From Hermatobates lingyangjiaoensis (taxonomy: Eukaryota; Arthropoda; Insecta; Hemiptera; Hermatobatidae), in contig JAPFBL010000167.1 of NCBI GenBank assembly GCA_026182355.1, forward strand, positions 967,001 through 1,031,000: a stretch of 64,000 nt of DNA. Direction: 5' to 3'. Below are positions 1 to 11,505 of the stretch, piece after piece. The translations under genes were made by a program, and so were the position numbers. Position 1 is the stretch's first letter. Every line of letters starts with the position of its first letter. The notes beneath the pieces were generated by a model. It was given only the letters and a program-made list of their open reading frames with translations, was not told where the DNA came from and searched no databases.

Positions 1-265
1 AAATTACAATAAATTTATATTTCAAACATGTCGGAAATGTTTAAAAGTGTGCATTAAATTGAGAAAAATGTAGATATATGCAAATAATAATAACATTTTA
101 TGAGGGTTAAAAAACTTAACTTACTTTTATCATATTACCTACGATCTACAGCCTTAGACTATTTGTATCGAGCTGTTAGATGTATACAGTCATTATAGTA
201 AGTTATATGTATATATATATTTCTCTATATTTCTTTATGTACATTGAACTATATATATATATACC
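1..265. other. AT-rich DNA, no gene seen
   Basis: Low-complexity AT-rich sequence ending in short (TA)n tracts. No coding or RNA gene could be supported. Confidence 0.6.
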
Positions 266-374
266 GTGACACATAAACAGAAACACAACAAAGACTCACT
301 TTTCAATATTTCGACCGTAATGGCGGTCGAAATATTGAAAAGTGAGTCTTTGTTGTGTTCTGTTTATGTGTCAC
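266..374. repeat. near-perfect hairpin with 51-bp arms
   Basis: Arms 266-317 and 324-374 are reverse complements apart from a one-base indel, around a 6-base loop. The hairpin is flanked by (TA)n on both sides, like the ribozyme-bearing palindromes nearby. It has TCGAAATATTGA but no CTGANGA partner, so it is at most a relic of that group. Confidence 0.85.
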
Positions 375-450
375 TGCTTATTTTAATTGTTATTTGTCCT
401 GCCGGACCGTTTTTCGTTTATCATGGTATATATATATATATATATAAACA

Positions 451-643
451 TTTCACATAAACATGTGAAATAACAATCAATGATCAAACCACAATAAGAA
501 ATGGGAAAACAAGACTAAGATCTTTCAACCGTAACAAGTGGTCTTCGTCAGAGTCAACTCAGTTGGGTTTTTGACTCTGTCGAAGACCTCTTGTTACAGT
601 TGAAAGATCTTAGTTTTGCTTTCCAATTTCTTATTGTTGTTTG

Positions 644-648
<5 letters not shown>
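451..648. mobile_element. family A palindrome, copy 1
   Basis: The outer end TTTCACATAAACATGTGAAA leads into an arm that is repeated in reverse from about 561. It lies between (TA)n tracts at 427-446 and 645-674. The right arm has CTGTCGA in place of CTGACGA and has lost the stem I partner, so only the minus-strand ribozyme core is intact. Confidence 0.85.
513..555 (-). ncRNA. hammerhead ribozyme, family A
   Basis: On the minus strand stem I is GACT/AGTC. The core CTGACGA is followed by one extra A, a GACC/GGTT stem II, GAAA, and the self-complementary AGATCT as stem III, with U as the cleavage-site base. All conserved core bases are present. Self-cleavage is inferred from the fold. Confidence 0.7.
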
Positions 649-663
<15 letters not shown>

Positions 664-679
<16 letters not shown>

Positions 680-887
680 TTTTCGTTGGAAATAGATCCA
701 AAACGGACAAATATAGTTCAATATATTGATGGGTCTCCAACTTTCTCTGAAGCAGTGCTCTTGGTTTCCCTGTCTCATCTCTCCTTGGTTTCATCTCTCC
801 TGAAGACGGTTCAAACCAAAAATTAGAGACTGTAAGTGTGCTCTTTTGATTTCTCTATGTTTCTTTTTCTATATTGAACTATATATA

Positions 888-893
<6 letters not shown>
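664..893 (+). mobile_element. family D element with degraded hammerhead
   Basis: Begins after (TA)n with the reverse complement of the family D 3' end and ends with the forward version before the next (TA)n, so it is a partial palindrome. A hammerhead-like core lies at 796-829: stem I TCTC/GAGA, CTGAAGA, GGT/ACC stem II and AATT stem III. The G of GAAA is changed to A, so this copy is probably inactive. Confidence 0.65.
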
Positions 894-935
<42 letters not shown>

Positions 936-966
936 GATCAAACCACAATAAGAAATGGGAAAACAA

Positions 967-1009
967 GACTAAGATCTTTCAACCGTAACAAGCGGTCTTC
1001 GTCAGAGTC
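967..1009 (-). ncRNA. hammerhead ribozyme, family A left arm
   Basis: Minus strand: GACT/AGTC stem I, CTGACGA, extra A, G-A-C-C-G/C-G-G-U-U stem II with a CUUGUUA loop, GAAA, AGATCT, cleavage-site U. All core bases are intact. Confidence 0.75.
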
Positions 1010-1042
1010 AAAAACCCAACTGAACAGTTCAGTTGGGTTTTT

Positions 1043-1085
1043 GACTCTGACGAAGACCGCTTGTTACGGTTGAAAGATCTTAGTC
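1043..1085 (+). ncRNA. hammerhead ribozyme, family A right arm
   Basis: Mirror image of the left-arm ribozyme. CTGACGA is at 1047-1053 and GAAA at 1072-1075. Stem I is GACT at 1043-1046 with AGTC at 1082-1085. The predicted cut is after 1081. Confidence 0.75.
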
Positions 1086-1166
1086 TTGTTTTCCCATTTC
1101 TTATTGTGGTTTGATCATTGATTGTTGTTCACGTGTTTATGTGAAATCTTTATATATATATATATA

Positions 1167-1300
1167 TAGTTCAATGTACATAAAGAAACATCTTTATAAG
1201 CACACACTTACAGTCTCTAATTTTCGGTTGAACCGTCTTGAGGAGAGATAAGAGAGGGAAACCAAGCGCACTGGTACAGAGACGGTTAGGTCTCCGACCA
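1167..1300 (-). mobile_element. family D element, reverse orientation
   Basis: Reverse complement of the family D 3' region, beginning right after (TA)n. The hammerhead-like core at 1214-1247 keeps TCTC/GAGA, GGT/ACC and GAAA, but CTGAAGA has become CTCAAGA. Probably inactive. Confidence 0.65.
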
Positions 1301-2130
1301 ATAAATGAATTAATATTAACATTCAATTAATTGTACCTGACCACTAGAGCACAACAAAGTGTACTATTTAACTACATTTGTCTAAGAATTATATTCATTA
1401 CTGATGTCATAAAACAATAACTGTAGTAATGGGAGAATGAAAGACAGAGGAAACACTAACAAGACTAACTTAAACATTCCATCATCAGTGAATGAATGAA
1501 TTCACATTTAGTGAACAGGACAAAAGAGCGAATATTGAGGGAATATTCAAATTGAATAAAATTACAAAGTGTTGCTCGGAGTATTATTCAACTCTCCTTA
1601 ATCAGGTATTTGCTTAAGTGATATTTGTTTAGCTGTGCCCTCATGTCTTACTCGATTGCAATCAACTCCTTTTGAATCCTGCTTCTTAAATTCCTCAGCA
1701 AACCCATTTCAGTTTAAAATAGCATTTCCTTTCTACTTGAAAGCATTGTACACCAAAACAGCTATTGGGAAACTTTAAGTCTAATATTGAATATTTTACT
1801 TTAGTGCTTCGATTTTGCTGCATAATGTTAAGATAACTGGACTCAAAATAAAAACAAAATCTCTTTACAAGTACAAATTCTTCTTACATTTGTTATAATA
1901 ATGCATGTATTCTAATGTATGAATAATAATGATGTATTGTAATCATTAATGTGTTAATAATAAACTTGTAGTGTGTAAGTTTTTTTGCAATAGTGTTATG
2001 GTTCAACTGAATTTGAAATAATTTCTGGAATATTATATGCTTAAGTGAAGTTATAGTTTCCCTATTTAAATTTCTGACATCTGTAAGTTCCATTATTTCT
2101 ACTTTTAATATTCCATACCTTATAACAATC
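1301..2130. other. AT-rich DNA, nothing recognised
   Basis: No open frame, repeat or RNA fold that I can support, apart from ordinary A/T runs. Confidence 0.5.
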
Positions 2131-2213
2131 TATTATATATATATATATATATATATAGTTAACACATGAAAGAGAAGAAACAAATAAAGATACACACAAA
2201 CACACAAAGATAC

Positions 2214-2244
<31 letters not shown>

Positions 2245-2410
2245 GAAAATAATCAAAATAACACTTGATGTAATGGATGGATTAATTTACCACAATGAAA
2301 CAAATTTGGAAACAATGCTTGCTTCCAAACAGACTTGCTCTCTGACGATGTGTTGACGAAAGGCCTTAGAGCATTGTTTCCAAATTAGTTTCATTGTGGG
2401 AAATTAATCC
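2245..2410. mobile_element. family B palindromic element, copy 1
   Basis: Lies between (TA)n at 2218-2244 and 2411-2426. The left end is the reverse complement of the family B 3' terminal hairpin (ATCAAGTGTTATTTTGAT). The right half holds an intact hammerhead, and the arms match around CACAATGAAAC. Confidence 0.85.
2337..2372 (+). ncRNA. hammerhead ribozyme, family B
   Basis: Stem I is GCTCT (2337-2341) with AGAGC (2368-2372). CTGACGA is at 2342-2348, then one extra T, a GT/AC stem II with a GTTG loop, GAAA at 2358-2361 and AGGCCT as stem III. The predicted cut is after U2367. Confidence 0.75.
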
Positions 2411-2443
2411 ATATATATATATATATGTATATATAAAGATTTC

Positions 2444-2535
2444 GCATAAAATATATAGGCCTATGAAAGGGGTTTTAAGTAAAAACTGAAACGTTAGCAT
2501 TTGAGAGTTTGATTTGAACCTACATCCCCCCCCCC
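2444..2535 (+). repeat. family H fragment
   Basis: Shares the CTATGAAA, GAAACGTT and TTTGATTTGAACC landmarks with 25670-25925 and 58130-58581, and follows a (TA)n tract at 2411-2435. It ends in a run of 11 C. Confidence 0.5.
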
Positions 2536-3416
2536 CATGATTAATATTTACTTCTATTCTATCAGACAGTCGATACATTATGTATATTGTTATTAGTAAT
2601 AAAGTTAATGAATCGTTATTAAGTGTCTTATATGTACAGAAAAGTTCCGAGATGGGCCATAAAACCCCTTTTATTCTGAACATAAAACTCTCTTATTTTG
2701 TAATCCATTCTGGAACTCATATCAAGAATTCCATAATTTGTTATGTAAATATTCCTAGAATCTGTGTCATGCAGTTCTAATACATCCAATTGTTTCCTTG
2801 TATAACACATACAATAGATATAACACTTATTCAAAGAAATATATACCCACAAACAGATTAGCTTAATAATAAGAAGTTATTTTGTTAAATTATAATTTAA
2901 TCAATTATTTCCATCATTATTAAACTTGCCTTTGTTTAAAAAAGTTTTTTTTTTCAGGTATGAACTTTCTCAAGTGTACAATAGTTGCCCCATATTTTGT
3001 GAGTAAATATATTTTTAATTATACTAAGCGACTTTTATATTAAATTATAATTTTCTTGTATTAATTAATAATTATTAATTAATTATTGACGTGAGAATAT
3101 ATAGTCGAGTGTTTTGCTATTCATTTGCATTGTGTCAAACTTTTTGGACTTCATCAAAAGGAGGAGAATTTCGGTTATGAGCCAGAGGACGGGTTTGAAG
3201 AGGTTGGAGTTACTTAGACCTGAGGGTTTTTCGCATAACATCTCTACTCCCTCAAGAATGAAAATAATAAATTAATGAAATAGGAAGCATTGAAATAGAT
3301 AGGAAATACTCGTTCCAATTGATCTTCAATTTACAAATATAGTAATAAATCTTCTTAAGGAAGGATTAAAATGAGTAATATTTTGAAGACAATATCTCGT
3401 ATATATATAACTATCA
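2536..3416. other. AT-rich DNA, no gene
   Basis: Short open frames on both strands between about 2580 and 2850 overlap each other and show no recognisable domain. Nothing else was found. Confidence 0.5.
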
Positions 3417-3634
3417 CATCAATGATCAAACCAGAATAATAAAATGGGAAAACAAGTCTAAGATCTTTCAACCGTAACAAGAGGTCTTTGTGAGAGTCAA
3501 AAACCCAACTGAGTTTGTTTGTTTGTTTGTTTGTTTAGTTACGCTTGTTACGGTTGAAAGATCTTAGTCTTGTTTTCCCATTTTCTTATTGCGGTTTGAT
3601 CATTGATTATTATTTCATGTGTTTATGTAAAATA
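3417..3634. mobile_element. family A palindrome, copy 3, damaged
   Basis: The arms match the family, but the apex has been replaced by a (GTTT)n run at 3516-3536 that removes the right-hand CTGACGA. In the left arm the core is also mutated. No intact ribozyme remains. Confidence 0.8.
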
Positions 3635-3858
3635 TTTTTATAACTATCACTTATGCAAGGTGAAATTAACATCAAACGGTGAATGAAAACTCTGTCTGGG
3701 AGGCGGAACTCTTTCGACACATTTCATGTGAATGCAAGGCAATTGCTTTTAAGAGGTTAAAGTTTTTTTGGCAAATATTATCTAAAACCAATAGAATTGA
3801 ATGATACGTCTTGAAGAAACTTATAAAGTTTATGATTGAACATAAAATCTAAAAAAGA

Positions 3859-4040
3859 TTTCACATAAACACGTGAAATAACAATCAACAATACCACTCT
3901 TCCCTCCCACTCTTCTGAACTCCTCACCAGATGTTTTCTGCATCTAGTGTTCAGTTGGGTTTTTGACTCTGACGAAGACCGCTTGTTACGGTTGAAAGAT
4001 CTTAGTCTTGTTTTCCCATTTCTTATTGTGGTTTGATCAT
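3859..4040 (+). mobile_element. family A copy 4 with internal 3' UTR-like segment
   Basis: The 5' end is the terminal hairpin TTTCACATAAACACGTGAAA. It is followed by a C/T-rich stretch (3890-3945) resembling the DNA between the coding end and the ribozyme in the PLE relic at 41608-41757, and then the right arm with its ribozyme. This supports reading family A as the 3' end of a larger PLE. Confidence 0.75.
3965..4007 (+). ncRNA. hammerhead ribozyme, family A
   Basis: GACT/AGTC stem I, CTGACGA at 3969-3975, five-pair stem II, GAAA and AGATCT are all intact. The predicted cut is after 4003. Confidence 0.75.
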
Positions 4041-5214
4041 AAAATCTAAATTTCTTTTTCGAAACAACAAATAGATGCGATGCGGATTAGGCCGTTGAAA
4101 CCTAGGCTCTCAGTATGATAATTATAACTGCCCTAATTGAAAACTCACTCTCTCTTCCCCAATTCTAGTAATGTAGTTGAATATCTTGAAAAGAGATTCA
4201 AGAGGTGAAGTTCAAATTGTATGCTTTTAAGGAGAGTACATCAGGTCTTCTATCAATCCAGATGAATTAATCACAATCCCTTCTTCTATAATTAGATTGA
4301 CTGGAATCATCGGTGGCCTTTCTTTGAAAATAACTGTCTCTCTTATTGATTCTATTATGGTGATCGAACGAATTAGGAATTCATTGAGAAAAAATTGAAG
4401 AGAAGAAACTCGTCTTTTATGCAAAGCTACTCCTGTAGTCCTGTTAATATAGCTGGAAGGCTCAAGACCGCTGAAAAAAAGAGTAGCTACCTCTCTAGAT
4501 GGCTGCAATCTGAGGGTTAGTTGTAACTACAGGTGGAAGTATGCGTTGGGGTTTATTCCAACCGTTACTAGTTTCGTTTCATGTTAATTCAAGTAAATTT
4601 CTTTAATATATTCACTAAGAAGGTCTATAAGAACTATTCTTTAAAAAATAATGGATTTTCATAATTTTTTTAAATTTTTCTACTCTCCGATTCAGTCTAA
4701 ATTGGTTGTTGACAGCAAACTGTTTTGTGGTTGTAGAAAAGGTTGCTTGCCGCAAAATGTCCCTTATCAGACAGCAACTCTATAAGGCATAATTTACTTG
4801 ACAACTATCAAAATAACTGGTTTTTTTTTTTGTTTCATTGCAGTAAATTCATTTCAGTTCAGTTAGTTAATTTTGTATAACGGTGTTGTCCTCTTGAATT
4901 GGTTGAAGTAATGTCACCTTCGTAGAGAATTCAGGGGAAAACTAAGCGTTTCCAGGTTTAAAGGAAACTAACAAGGCTGACGTTTAACTTTTTTTTTTTA
5001 AAAAAATTTATTGACGGGTCTAATTGATTCAAAAGCAATCATATTAAAATCAATATATGTGAAATGACTGAAAGTTACGACATATAAAATATTCAAATGT
5101 TAATATTTCACGCAAAATTTTAGAGAACATACTTAAGTAGGAAATTTAAGAAATGAAAAGTTATGAACTATTACATAAAAATTTAAAATGTTTGAAAATG
5201 GAATTTTTAAACAG
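4041..5214. other. no gene recognised
   Basis: A 93-codon minus-strand frame (4227-4508) has no domain I recognise and no sign of being a gene. The rest is AT-rich with poly-A/T runs. Confidence 0.45.
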
Positions 5215-5395
5215 AATTGTCCAATTTGAATGAACACGTTATATTAACAACCAAAAATCAATCTTCACTAAACAATTCAAAATTACACCATCAAATAGAG
5301 ACAATGAAACATTCTTTAAATTAACTTTCAATCAAAGATTTTGAAAGTTTGATTTGAATCTGGAAAACTTACCATTCCCCTAAAGTATATATATT
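5215..5395. repeat. decayed family H copy
   Basis: The words TTTGAATGAACAC and GAAAGTTTGATTTGAATCTG match family H at 58130-58581 in order. Heavily mutated. Confidence 0.4.
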
Positions 5396-6630
5396 TGAAC
5401 TATTTGAAAGGAATTTTATTTTGAACAAACAAGTTAAGTGAATGCTATTTAGGAAAGGTTATGTAATAGTTGAAAAATAAAGACAACTTTGGTAAGTTAA
5501 TATCTTGGTGAAAGCAATATAATTTTCTTTTGCTAAATAAATAAGATTGAATGTGATGTATTTTTGTTTATTTAATTGCAAATGAAGCAAAGTGCAAGTA
5601 ATGATGCTCTGGCTCAATTAAATGTTTGGACAATTTAGTTATGGGACATGACACGCGATATATTTACCTCATTTAGCTCAATCAGTCATTTGTTTAACAA
5701 ACTAAGATTTTTAACACGGATAGCAATCTAATCCGAATATTTTAACTAACTATACCATTTAAACATTTTATAAGTAAACAATGACGTTAAAAATTTCCCT
5801 TTTTCTTTTTTTTTAAAAAAAAAAGAATTATGTTTTAATTAATGTTATTTGAAGCAAAAATGTTGGTTTCATTCCAATTAAAACAATTAGTAAATTATAT
5901 TGTTTTACTATTTAATTATTTTCAGCTTATATTTACTTCTTCCTTCGAGCAAAAATAACTGTTATTATTAAATATAAAGTTATCATTCCTGCTGAATATT
6001 TACTTCTCTACTCGACTGTTTTCGGATATGTCCATTATCAAGTGTCTACTGAATATATTTAAATATCTCAGTCAGCCATTTTTACAGCTAGTGTTACTAA
6101 GGAGCGTTTTTATTGTAATTTTCTGTTTTATATAATTTTTGTCAAGTTTCTCGCGGTATCATTAATTTAAAAAAAAGTATTTTAATAAAATATATATTCA
6201 CAAATAATTTAGCTGTAAAAAAAAAATAAAAGAAAAATATAAACTCTGGTTGGTGACGAAATGACTAAGTGACATAACTAAACATATTCATGTTTATTCT
6301 GAACATAACTAAACATATTCAGAACGGATTCTGAAAATGGGTGAGCTGAAATGAAATGGGTGGGCTTAAAAAGGGATTTTATATCACAACTAATCAATCT
6401 ATGTTCGTCCTTAATATCGACGTTCTTTAATTTTTATGTAAATCTACATATATTATTTGTAATGTAGCTATCTGAAATTTTTCTAACTAATGGGCTCAAA
6501 ACCCTATCCAATCATTCGAATAAGGATTTATGAAGACGAACAAACTGAACTCACAATTATCATATGAGGAAATTATTTTTATGCGTCTTCTTCAATCCGT
6601 ACATATAGGTAATGGACCGGATTTGGAGTA
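5396..6630. other. AT-rich DNA, nothing recognised
   Basis: No repeat, coding or RNA signal could be supported. There is a small local duplication (AACATAACTAAACATATTC) near 6275-6320. Confidence 0.5.
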
Positions 6631-6775
6631 TTATTATTATTATTTGAGGTTGACTATAGCACTGCGTCTTAAAAACTATTGTACTTCCTCCCCTTCTGTA
6701 CTAAAGTACCCCAGCAGTTAGCTTCAACGCCTCCAAGAAGCTCAGCTTTTTTGCTGGGTCCAGTGGTAAAAGTTT
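6631..6775 (+). repeat. dispersed repeat, copy 1 (second at 20439)
   Basis: About 140 bp starting at a (TTA)n run are shared with 20439-20580 in the same orientation, including TCTGTACTAAAGTACC and CTCCAAGAAGCTCAGC. Family unknown. It may be the end of a larger transposon. Confidence 0.7.
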
Positions 6776-8082
6776 TTCTATGGTTTTATTAAGTGTCCTG
6801 AAGCAGCTGTGTGTGGCAAAGTTGCCTGTAAGTCAACCAGTAGGTGTCTGGTCACCTTCATATAGCTGGTAAACAGGGTAACCACGCGAAGGCTGAAAGT
6901 CGGAGTTGAGTGCAAGAGGCTATTAGAGGTCCATAATCACTCCATTACTACCCCGGATTTACAGTAAGTTTATTAATTAATTTGGGATGATATTTTAAAA
7001 TGGTTTTTACCTTTACATTACCTTTTTACCATTAATTTAAATTTATTAAGGATTGAACCTTAACTTGGAACAAAGAATTTTATCACTTGTCATAGTTTCA
7101 TTTTTTTTTTTATTTAATATCACTGTTAATAGAATTTAACAGCTTCAGTAACTTGTGTAATATTATCCTTTTCAAGTTTGGAATAAGAAGCGATAAAATG
7201 TTCAGGTTCATTATCAACATTGCTGTTTTTTGTAAGTCCATAAACCGTACAATTTAACATGTTTAAATTTTCAAGAGCTATATTTTGTCATTTTTCTACA
7301 TTAACAAAAATCTTAAGCCACCTGAATTTAATTCTAATATTTCTAATCTAACATAATTAAACCCGATAGAGTATTATAAAGTAACCGGATGGTTTTATGC
7401 CCAGAAGTACTAAGCAATACATTTGTTTTTTTTTTCAGAATTCCTTTGAGGCATGTAATTTATTTCAAGGGTTATACAAGGGTAAAAATGTTGATAAACT
7501 TTGCTTTAGATGGTAGTCATAAAAAAAAAAAAATACGGAAGACTGAGAAAGGAATTGATTTTGAGAGTCATACACTTGAGAATTTTTGCCCTTCTTCACT
7601 TCCTATTTATGTTTCAAGTGGATTGTTTTTACTTTAGCTTGTTATATTTATTTACCTGCAATAGAAATAACTTATTGTCTATATTAATGATTTAATTAAA
7701 TTTAAGTCTAACTTTCTTAAAATGCACTTGACAAATGAGATTTCAATGTATTCAATCCCACAAGTAAGATGTTAAGAATTGGGTCGTCTTCTGTACACAA
7801 TACACCCCCATTCTGAACAAATTTTTTTCCCCCTATAATTCTGACTGTTCTGCCCATTCGGCTTGTAGTTTTTACCTCACATCGCTTTAGAACAAAAAGG
7901 ATATTAAATGCAGAATGTGGACATTTTTCAGTATTCCAAGAAATCTCTAGATTTCAGTTAATGCTTTTTGAAGTAAAGATTTAAATCTTTAAAATACGCT
8001 GATTTAACGTTATTATAACCATTGTTATAAAATGTAGTATAAAAATTCGCATTAAAACAATATTGTTTAATCTTTATTCTTT
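6776..8082. other. AT-rich DNA, no gene
   Basis: Contains overlapping short frames at 7389-7695 that are lysine-rich and driven by an A-run. I do not consider them genes. Confidence 0.5.
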
Positions 8083-8189
8083 CATTCTGAGGTAAAATGA
8101 ATAAACAAACAAAAGTCTCCACACAAACGAAGTGTGTGGATTCATTTGTATGGAGACTTTTGTTTGTTTATCCATTTTACTCAGAATGA
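8083..8189. repeat. hairpin repeat, about 45-bp arms
   Basis: TTTACTCAGAATGA on the right mirrors TCATTCTGAGGTAAA on the left. AAACAAAAGTCTCCA (left) pairs with TGGAGACTTTTGTTT (right). MITE-like; superfamily not assigned. Confidence 0.75.
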
Positions 8190-8256
8190 GTAAATACAAC
8201 ACAATTACGGATCGCACAACTGATTATTTCATTCTTTGTAAGTAACAGTTTAAGAG

Positions 8257-8330
8257 CAGGGGTGTCAAACTCATTTCGGTCTGGGGTCCGAATACAGCTT
8301 AGTTTGATCTCAAGCTGGCCTCTTCACCAA
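8257..8330 (+). mobile_element. hAT-like transposon end
   Basis: CAGGGGTGTCAAACTCATTT resembles the terminal inverted repeat of widespread hAT elements. A mirror-image end (GTTTGACGCCTG) lies at 13038-13049. I saw no matching 8-bp duplication, so the two need not belong to one element. Confidence 0.5.
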
Positions 8331-8890
8331 CCAACAAAAAACGAAAAAACAAACAAAAATTCAGTAACAAGAAAACCACAAAAGGGATCATAAAATACCC
8401 AGTGTTATTGTTCATTATTTAAAAACAAACATTTGTTCTTTAAACCTAATTACATATTATTAATTATTAAGACAACAAAACCCAATTTTCAAACAGACAA
8501 GCACAATATTACAAAATACTATTTAACCGTCCATAAAAGCATGGACGGTTAAATAGTGTTTCCTCAAAAACAAGGTAATAATTGTTATAGGTTTTTGTTT
8601 TCCCTTAATTTCATATATTTTTTTGACTTTTTTTTTAATGTTTTGTAATTTTCTGACGTACTGTGTTTCTTACTGTCTGTTTGTTTTGCTTGAAAGCTCT
8701 AAAGTAATATTGTGCTTATCTGTTTGAAAATTGGGTTTTTTTGTCTTAATAATTAATAGTATGTAATTATAAGAAATGTTTGTTTTTAAATAATGAATAA
8801 CAACACTGGGTATTTTATGATCCTTTTGTGGTTTTTTTGTTACTGAATTTTTGTTTGTTTTTTTTTGTTTTCTGTTGGTTGGTATTCCGT
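8331..8890. repeat. long inverted repeat, about 180-bp arms
   Basis: The left arm (about 8331-8515) and right arm (about 8705-8885) are diverged reverse complements, sharing for example AAAATACCCAGTGTTATTG. A 17-bp hairpin (8518-8557) sits just inside the left arm. The 95-codon minus-strand frame here (8670-8957) only reflects A/T composition. Confidence 0.7.
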
Positions 8891-8961
8891 GGATGTTTTT
8901 ATCTTGCTCTATTATGTCGTTAATAACTTGTTTTTGAGCCTTGAAAATGCCAAACAACTTT

Positions 8962-9075
8962 TGACGAAACGTCAGGATATAATCATGAGTTGAATTTTTA
9001 TGACCTCCTCAAGAACCCTTTCTTTGAACTTGAAAAATCAGTGGTCGAAAACAAATATCAATATTTTTAATATAT
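8962..9075 (+). repeat. family G repeat, copy 1
   Basis: CTCAAGAACCC, then GAACTTGAAAAATCAGTGG, matches 45731-45884 and, partly, 17236-17360. GACGAAACGTC just upstream (8963-8973) could be the GAAA-plus-stem III part of a decayed hammerhead, but no good CTGANGA is present. Confidence 0.55.
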
Positions 9076-11135
9076 ATTTATGAAAAATTAACTGTCTTAC
9101 AATAAGATTGTATAATTTCAATAAAAGAATACTTACTAGGGATGAAATACTTTTGTAGAACATAAGTGTTGAAACAAGTATTGTACTCTACACAAATTAT
9201 TATATCTATAGAATCTGAATTCTGATTCCCCATTCAGAAATGTTTGAGTTAGAAGTTTGTTAGGTCGACAGGTTATGCAACCATTTTGAAAGTTGTTATA
9301 AAAAATTGATTTAGATTTCTTATATAAAACGTGGGAATGCTAATTTTGTTATCTGATGTAATAGTTGCTAACAATGCTGTCCATTATGCTATAAACAGGT
9401 GCCATAATTGGATCATCTATATTCATTTTAGAGTGGATCTGTTCAATGCTGTTATTATAAGAAATTACTGTCTTTACAGTGAGTAATGTAATAATTTGTT
9501 TTTATTAAGCAAATAAATCAGTCATGTAAAAGTACAAAAAGTAGAGTGATATTTAATGAAGTCATTGGACTACCAGAGTAACGTAACTGTCTGAAGTCTG
9601 TTATGGCGTTGAGATTTTATCTAGTTGAGTATTCAAGAAAAGACTTGCAAGAATGTTTGCTACCGTTGCCTGTTATCTATCTAACTTATCAGTCGACCGC
9701 CTAGCTGGAACGAAGCATGTCAAACAAGCAAACGGCACTGCTTCCTGGACAAGGGGAAATACTCAAAAGTAACCGCCTTATCAGTGCCACTCTCTCATGC
9801 TGAAATTTGTGACTATGTCATGAACACAGTTATACTACTGCTGAATAGTATAAACAAGAACAAAATACAAACTAAAAGGAGGGAGGGTCTTTAGCGAACT
9901 CTTCCAATGTTGAAATGTTTGATTAGCCCATGTGTAAGAGTGGGCCGTAAGTCGTACAGCAAAACATTTCAGACAATTTTGATTATATAAATGTTATTTT
10001 ATTTAAAACTAGCAAATCTACCCGTCTTTGACAGAATCAAAAATTTGATTCTACTTGATATTCCAAAATATCATTAGAAATTATAGAAGAGTAAAAAAAT
10101 ACCATTGTTAGTGTAGTGTTAAACAAATTCTTCTGTATGCAGCACATTAGGTGTCTGTCTGGAAGAACAAACAGTTGGAACCTCTAACTCTTGAGCAAGC
10201 AAACTACAGTTCACCATTTGAGAAAATGGTCCTGTCCCTTTTCACATTTCCCGAGGCACTCAAGTTTCGTAACATGAAATTTTGTTACTGATACTAAAAT
10301 TATATTTAGGTGTTATCGAAAACTGTTCATGTTTTTTTATTATGAAATAGTGGGTTTCATCCGGATTCGCATTTGACACCGACTTTAAAAATATCAACAA
10401 CTCGGTTTCATTTTTCAGTTAGTGTTATCCGGAATCCCAGTCCAACTCACAGCCTCCGTCTTGTGAATTCTGAAACATTCATAGTCAATAGCCGATAAAG
10501 CAGGATACATGAATAGTATTTGCTTGTGTTATGCATACATTTCTATAACAACATTAAATTATAGACTCGTAAAGACTGCCACATGGTGAAAAGTGGCCAA
10601 CTCTGACCCCAAAACCTAAAAAAAAAAAACCAGTACAATTCATTTGACAATTATTTATTTCTTCTAACAGCCCTGTTATCATCTGAAAAATAGTTAACCC
10701 ATTTTTGTCACAAGTTCAATAAAAGTGGATATATAAATAATATGCAATTATGTTGTGCACTAGGTTCCTACTATAAAATAAATTTATGGGGTGGTAAAGC
10801 CTGTCATATAACATGACACTAGAGTCATTTAGACGAGAGTTCTGACTCCAAATCTAATGGCCGTAAAAACTACTCTAGTTTATTTCTGAGTTACTTTACT
10901 CATCTACAACAGCCTCTATTTCTGAATAACCTATTCACTCAGAAATTATATGAAAACTAGATTACGAATAATATTCAATCCTGTTATCCTCAAAATTCAT
11001 ATTATTTTTTTTTAACTTTATTTTACATAGTGATAACAACGTAAATGTAACATTACTGGTGACAATGATAAAAGAAATATATACATTTTTTTATATAAAC
11101 TTCCCTGTTATCATGCTTAATATTATTTACTAAGT
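9076..11135. other. 2-kb stretch without recognised genes
   Basis: Ordinary AT-rich DNA with somewhat higher complexity around 9650-9800 and 10140-10270. No open frame of useful size and no repeat I can name. Confidence 0.5.
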
Positions 11136-11203
11136 TTTACTGTTCTTTTATATTAATTTGTATACAACCGCTTCATTTTGATTGTGTGTGAATGGTCTAA
11201 AGT
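11136..11203. repeat. inverted-repeat partner of 13053-13122
   Basis: AACCGCTTCATTTTGATTGT, then GAATGGTCTAAAG, reads in reverse at 13053-13100. The pair brackets about 1.85 kb. Confidence 0.7.
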
Positions 11204-11329
11204 AATTCACAGCTTCACTCTGTTTCTATTCATTGGCCCGTGACTTTTGCCTTACTTGTCTTCTCTTCTGTTCGTCAATTGATGACAACGTCATGTTTAA
11301 AATATTGATTCAAGTAAATGGTTTGTTTT

Positions 11330-11505
11330 TGAACTTTGTTATTTTTATTTTCATAATAAGCAAATCAACATACATAACTAAATTTCCAGAACATACATAC
11401 ATAAAAGAGATCACAATAAATCACTACTATATTTCGACTGCCTTGTCATCAGGTTGAAATCAGGTTGTGATCTCTTTATGTGTGATCTTTCTGTAAATTT
11501 GGTTT
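11330..11505. repeat. family F palindrome, copy 1
   Basis: AGAGATCACAATAAATCAC on the left pairs with GTGATCTCT on the right around a centre that reads CTGATGAC and TCGAAATATAG on the minus strand. This is a hammerhead-like core without a convincing stem II. Related to the cleaner hairpin at 33731-33845. Confidence 0.55.

Larger units (their letters stand above)
935..1147. mobile_element. family A palindrome, copy 2 (well preserved)
   Basis: Two arms of about 90-110 bp meet at an apex near 1020-1030 that reads CAACTGAACAGTTCAGTTG. The right end finishes with the family hairpin (CACGTG, then TTATGTGAAA). It is flanked by (TA)n at 880-934 and 1150-1168. Each arm carries an intact hammerhead core. 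Confidence 0.9.

Noticed and set aside
4227..4508. 93-codon minus-strand frame as a host gene
   Set aside because: No recognised domain, splice context or repeat relation; length is expected by chance.
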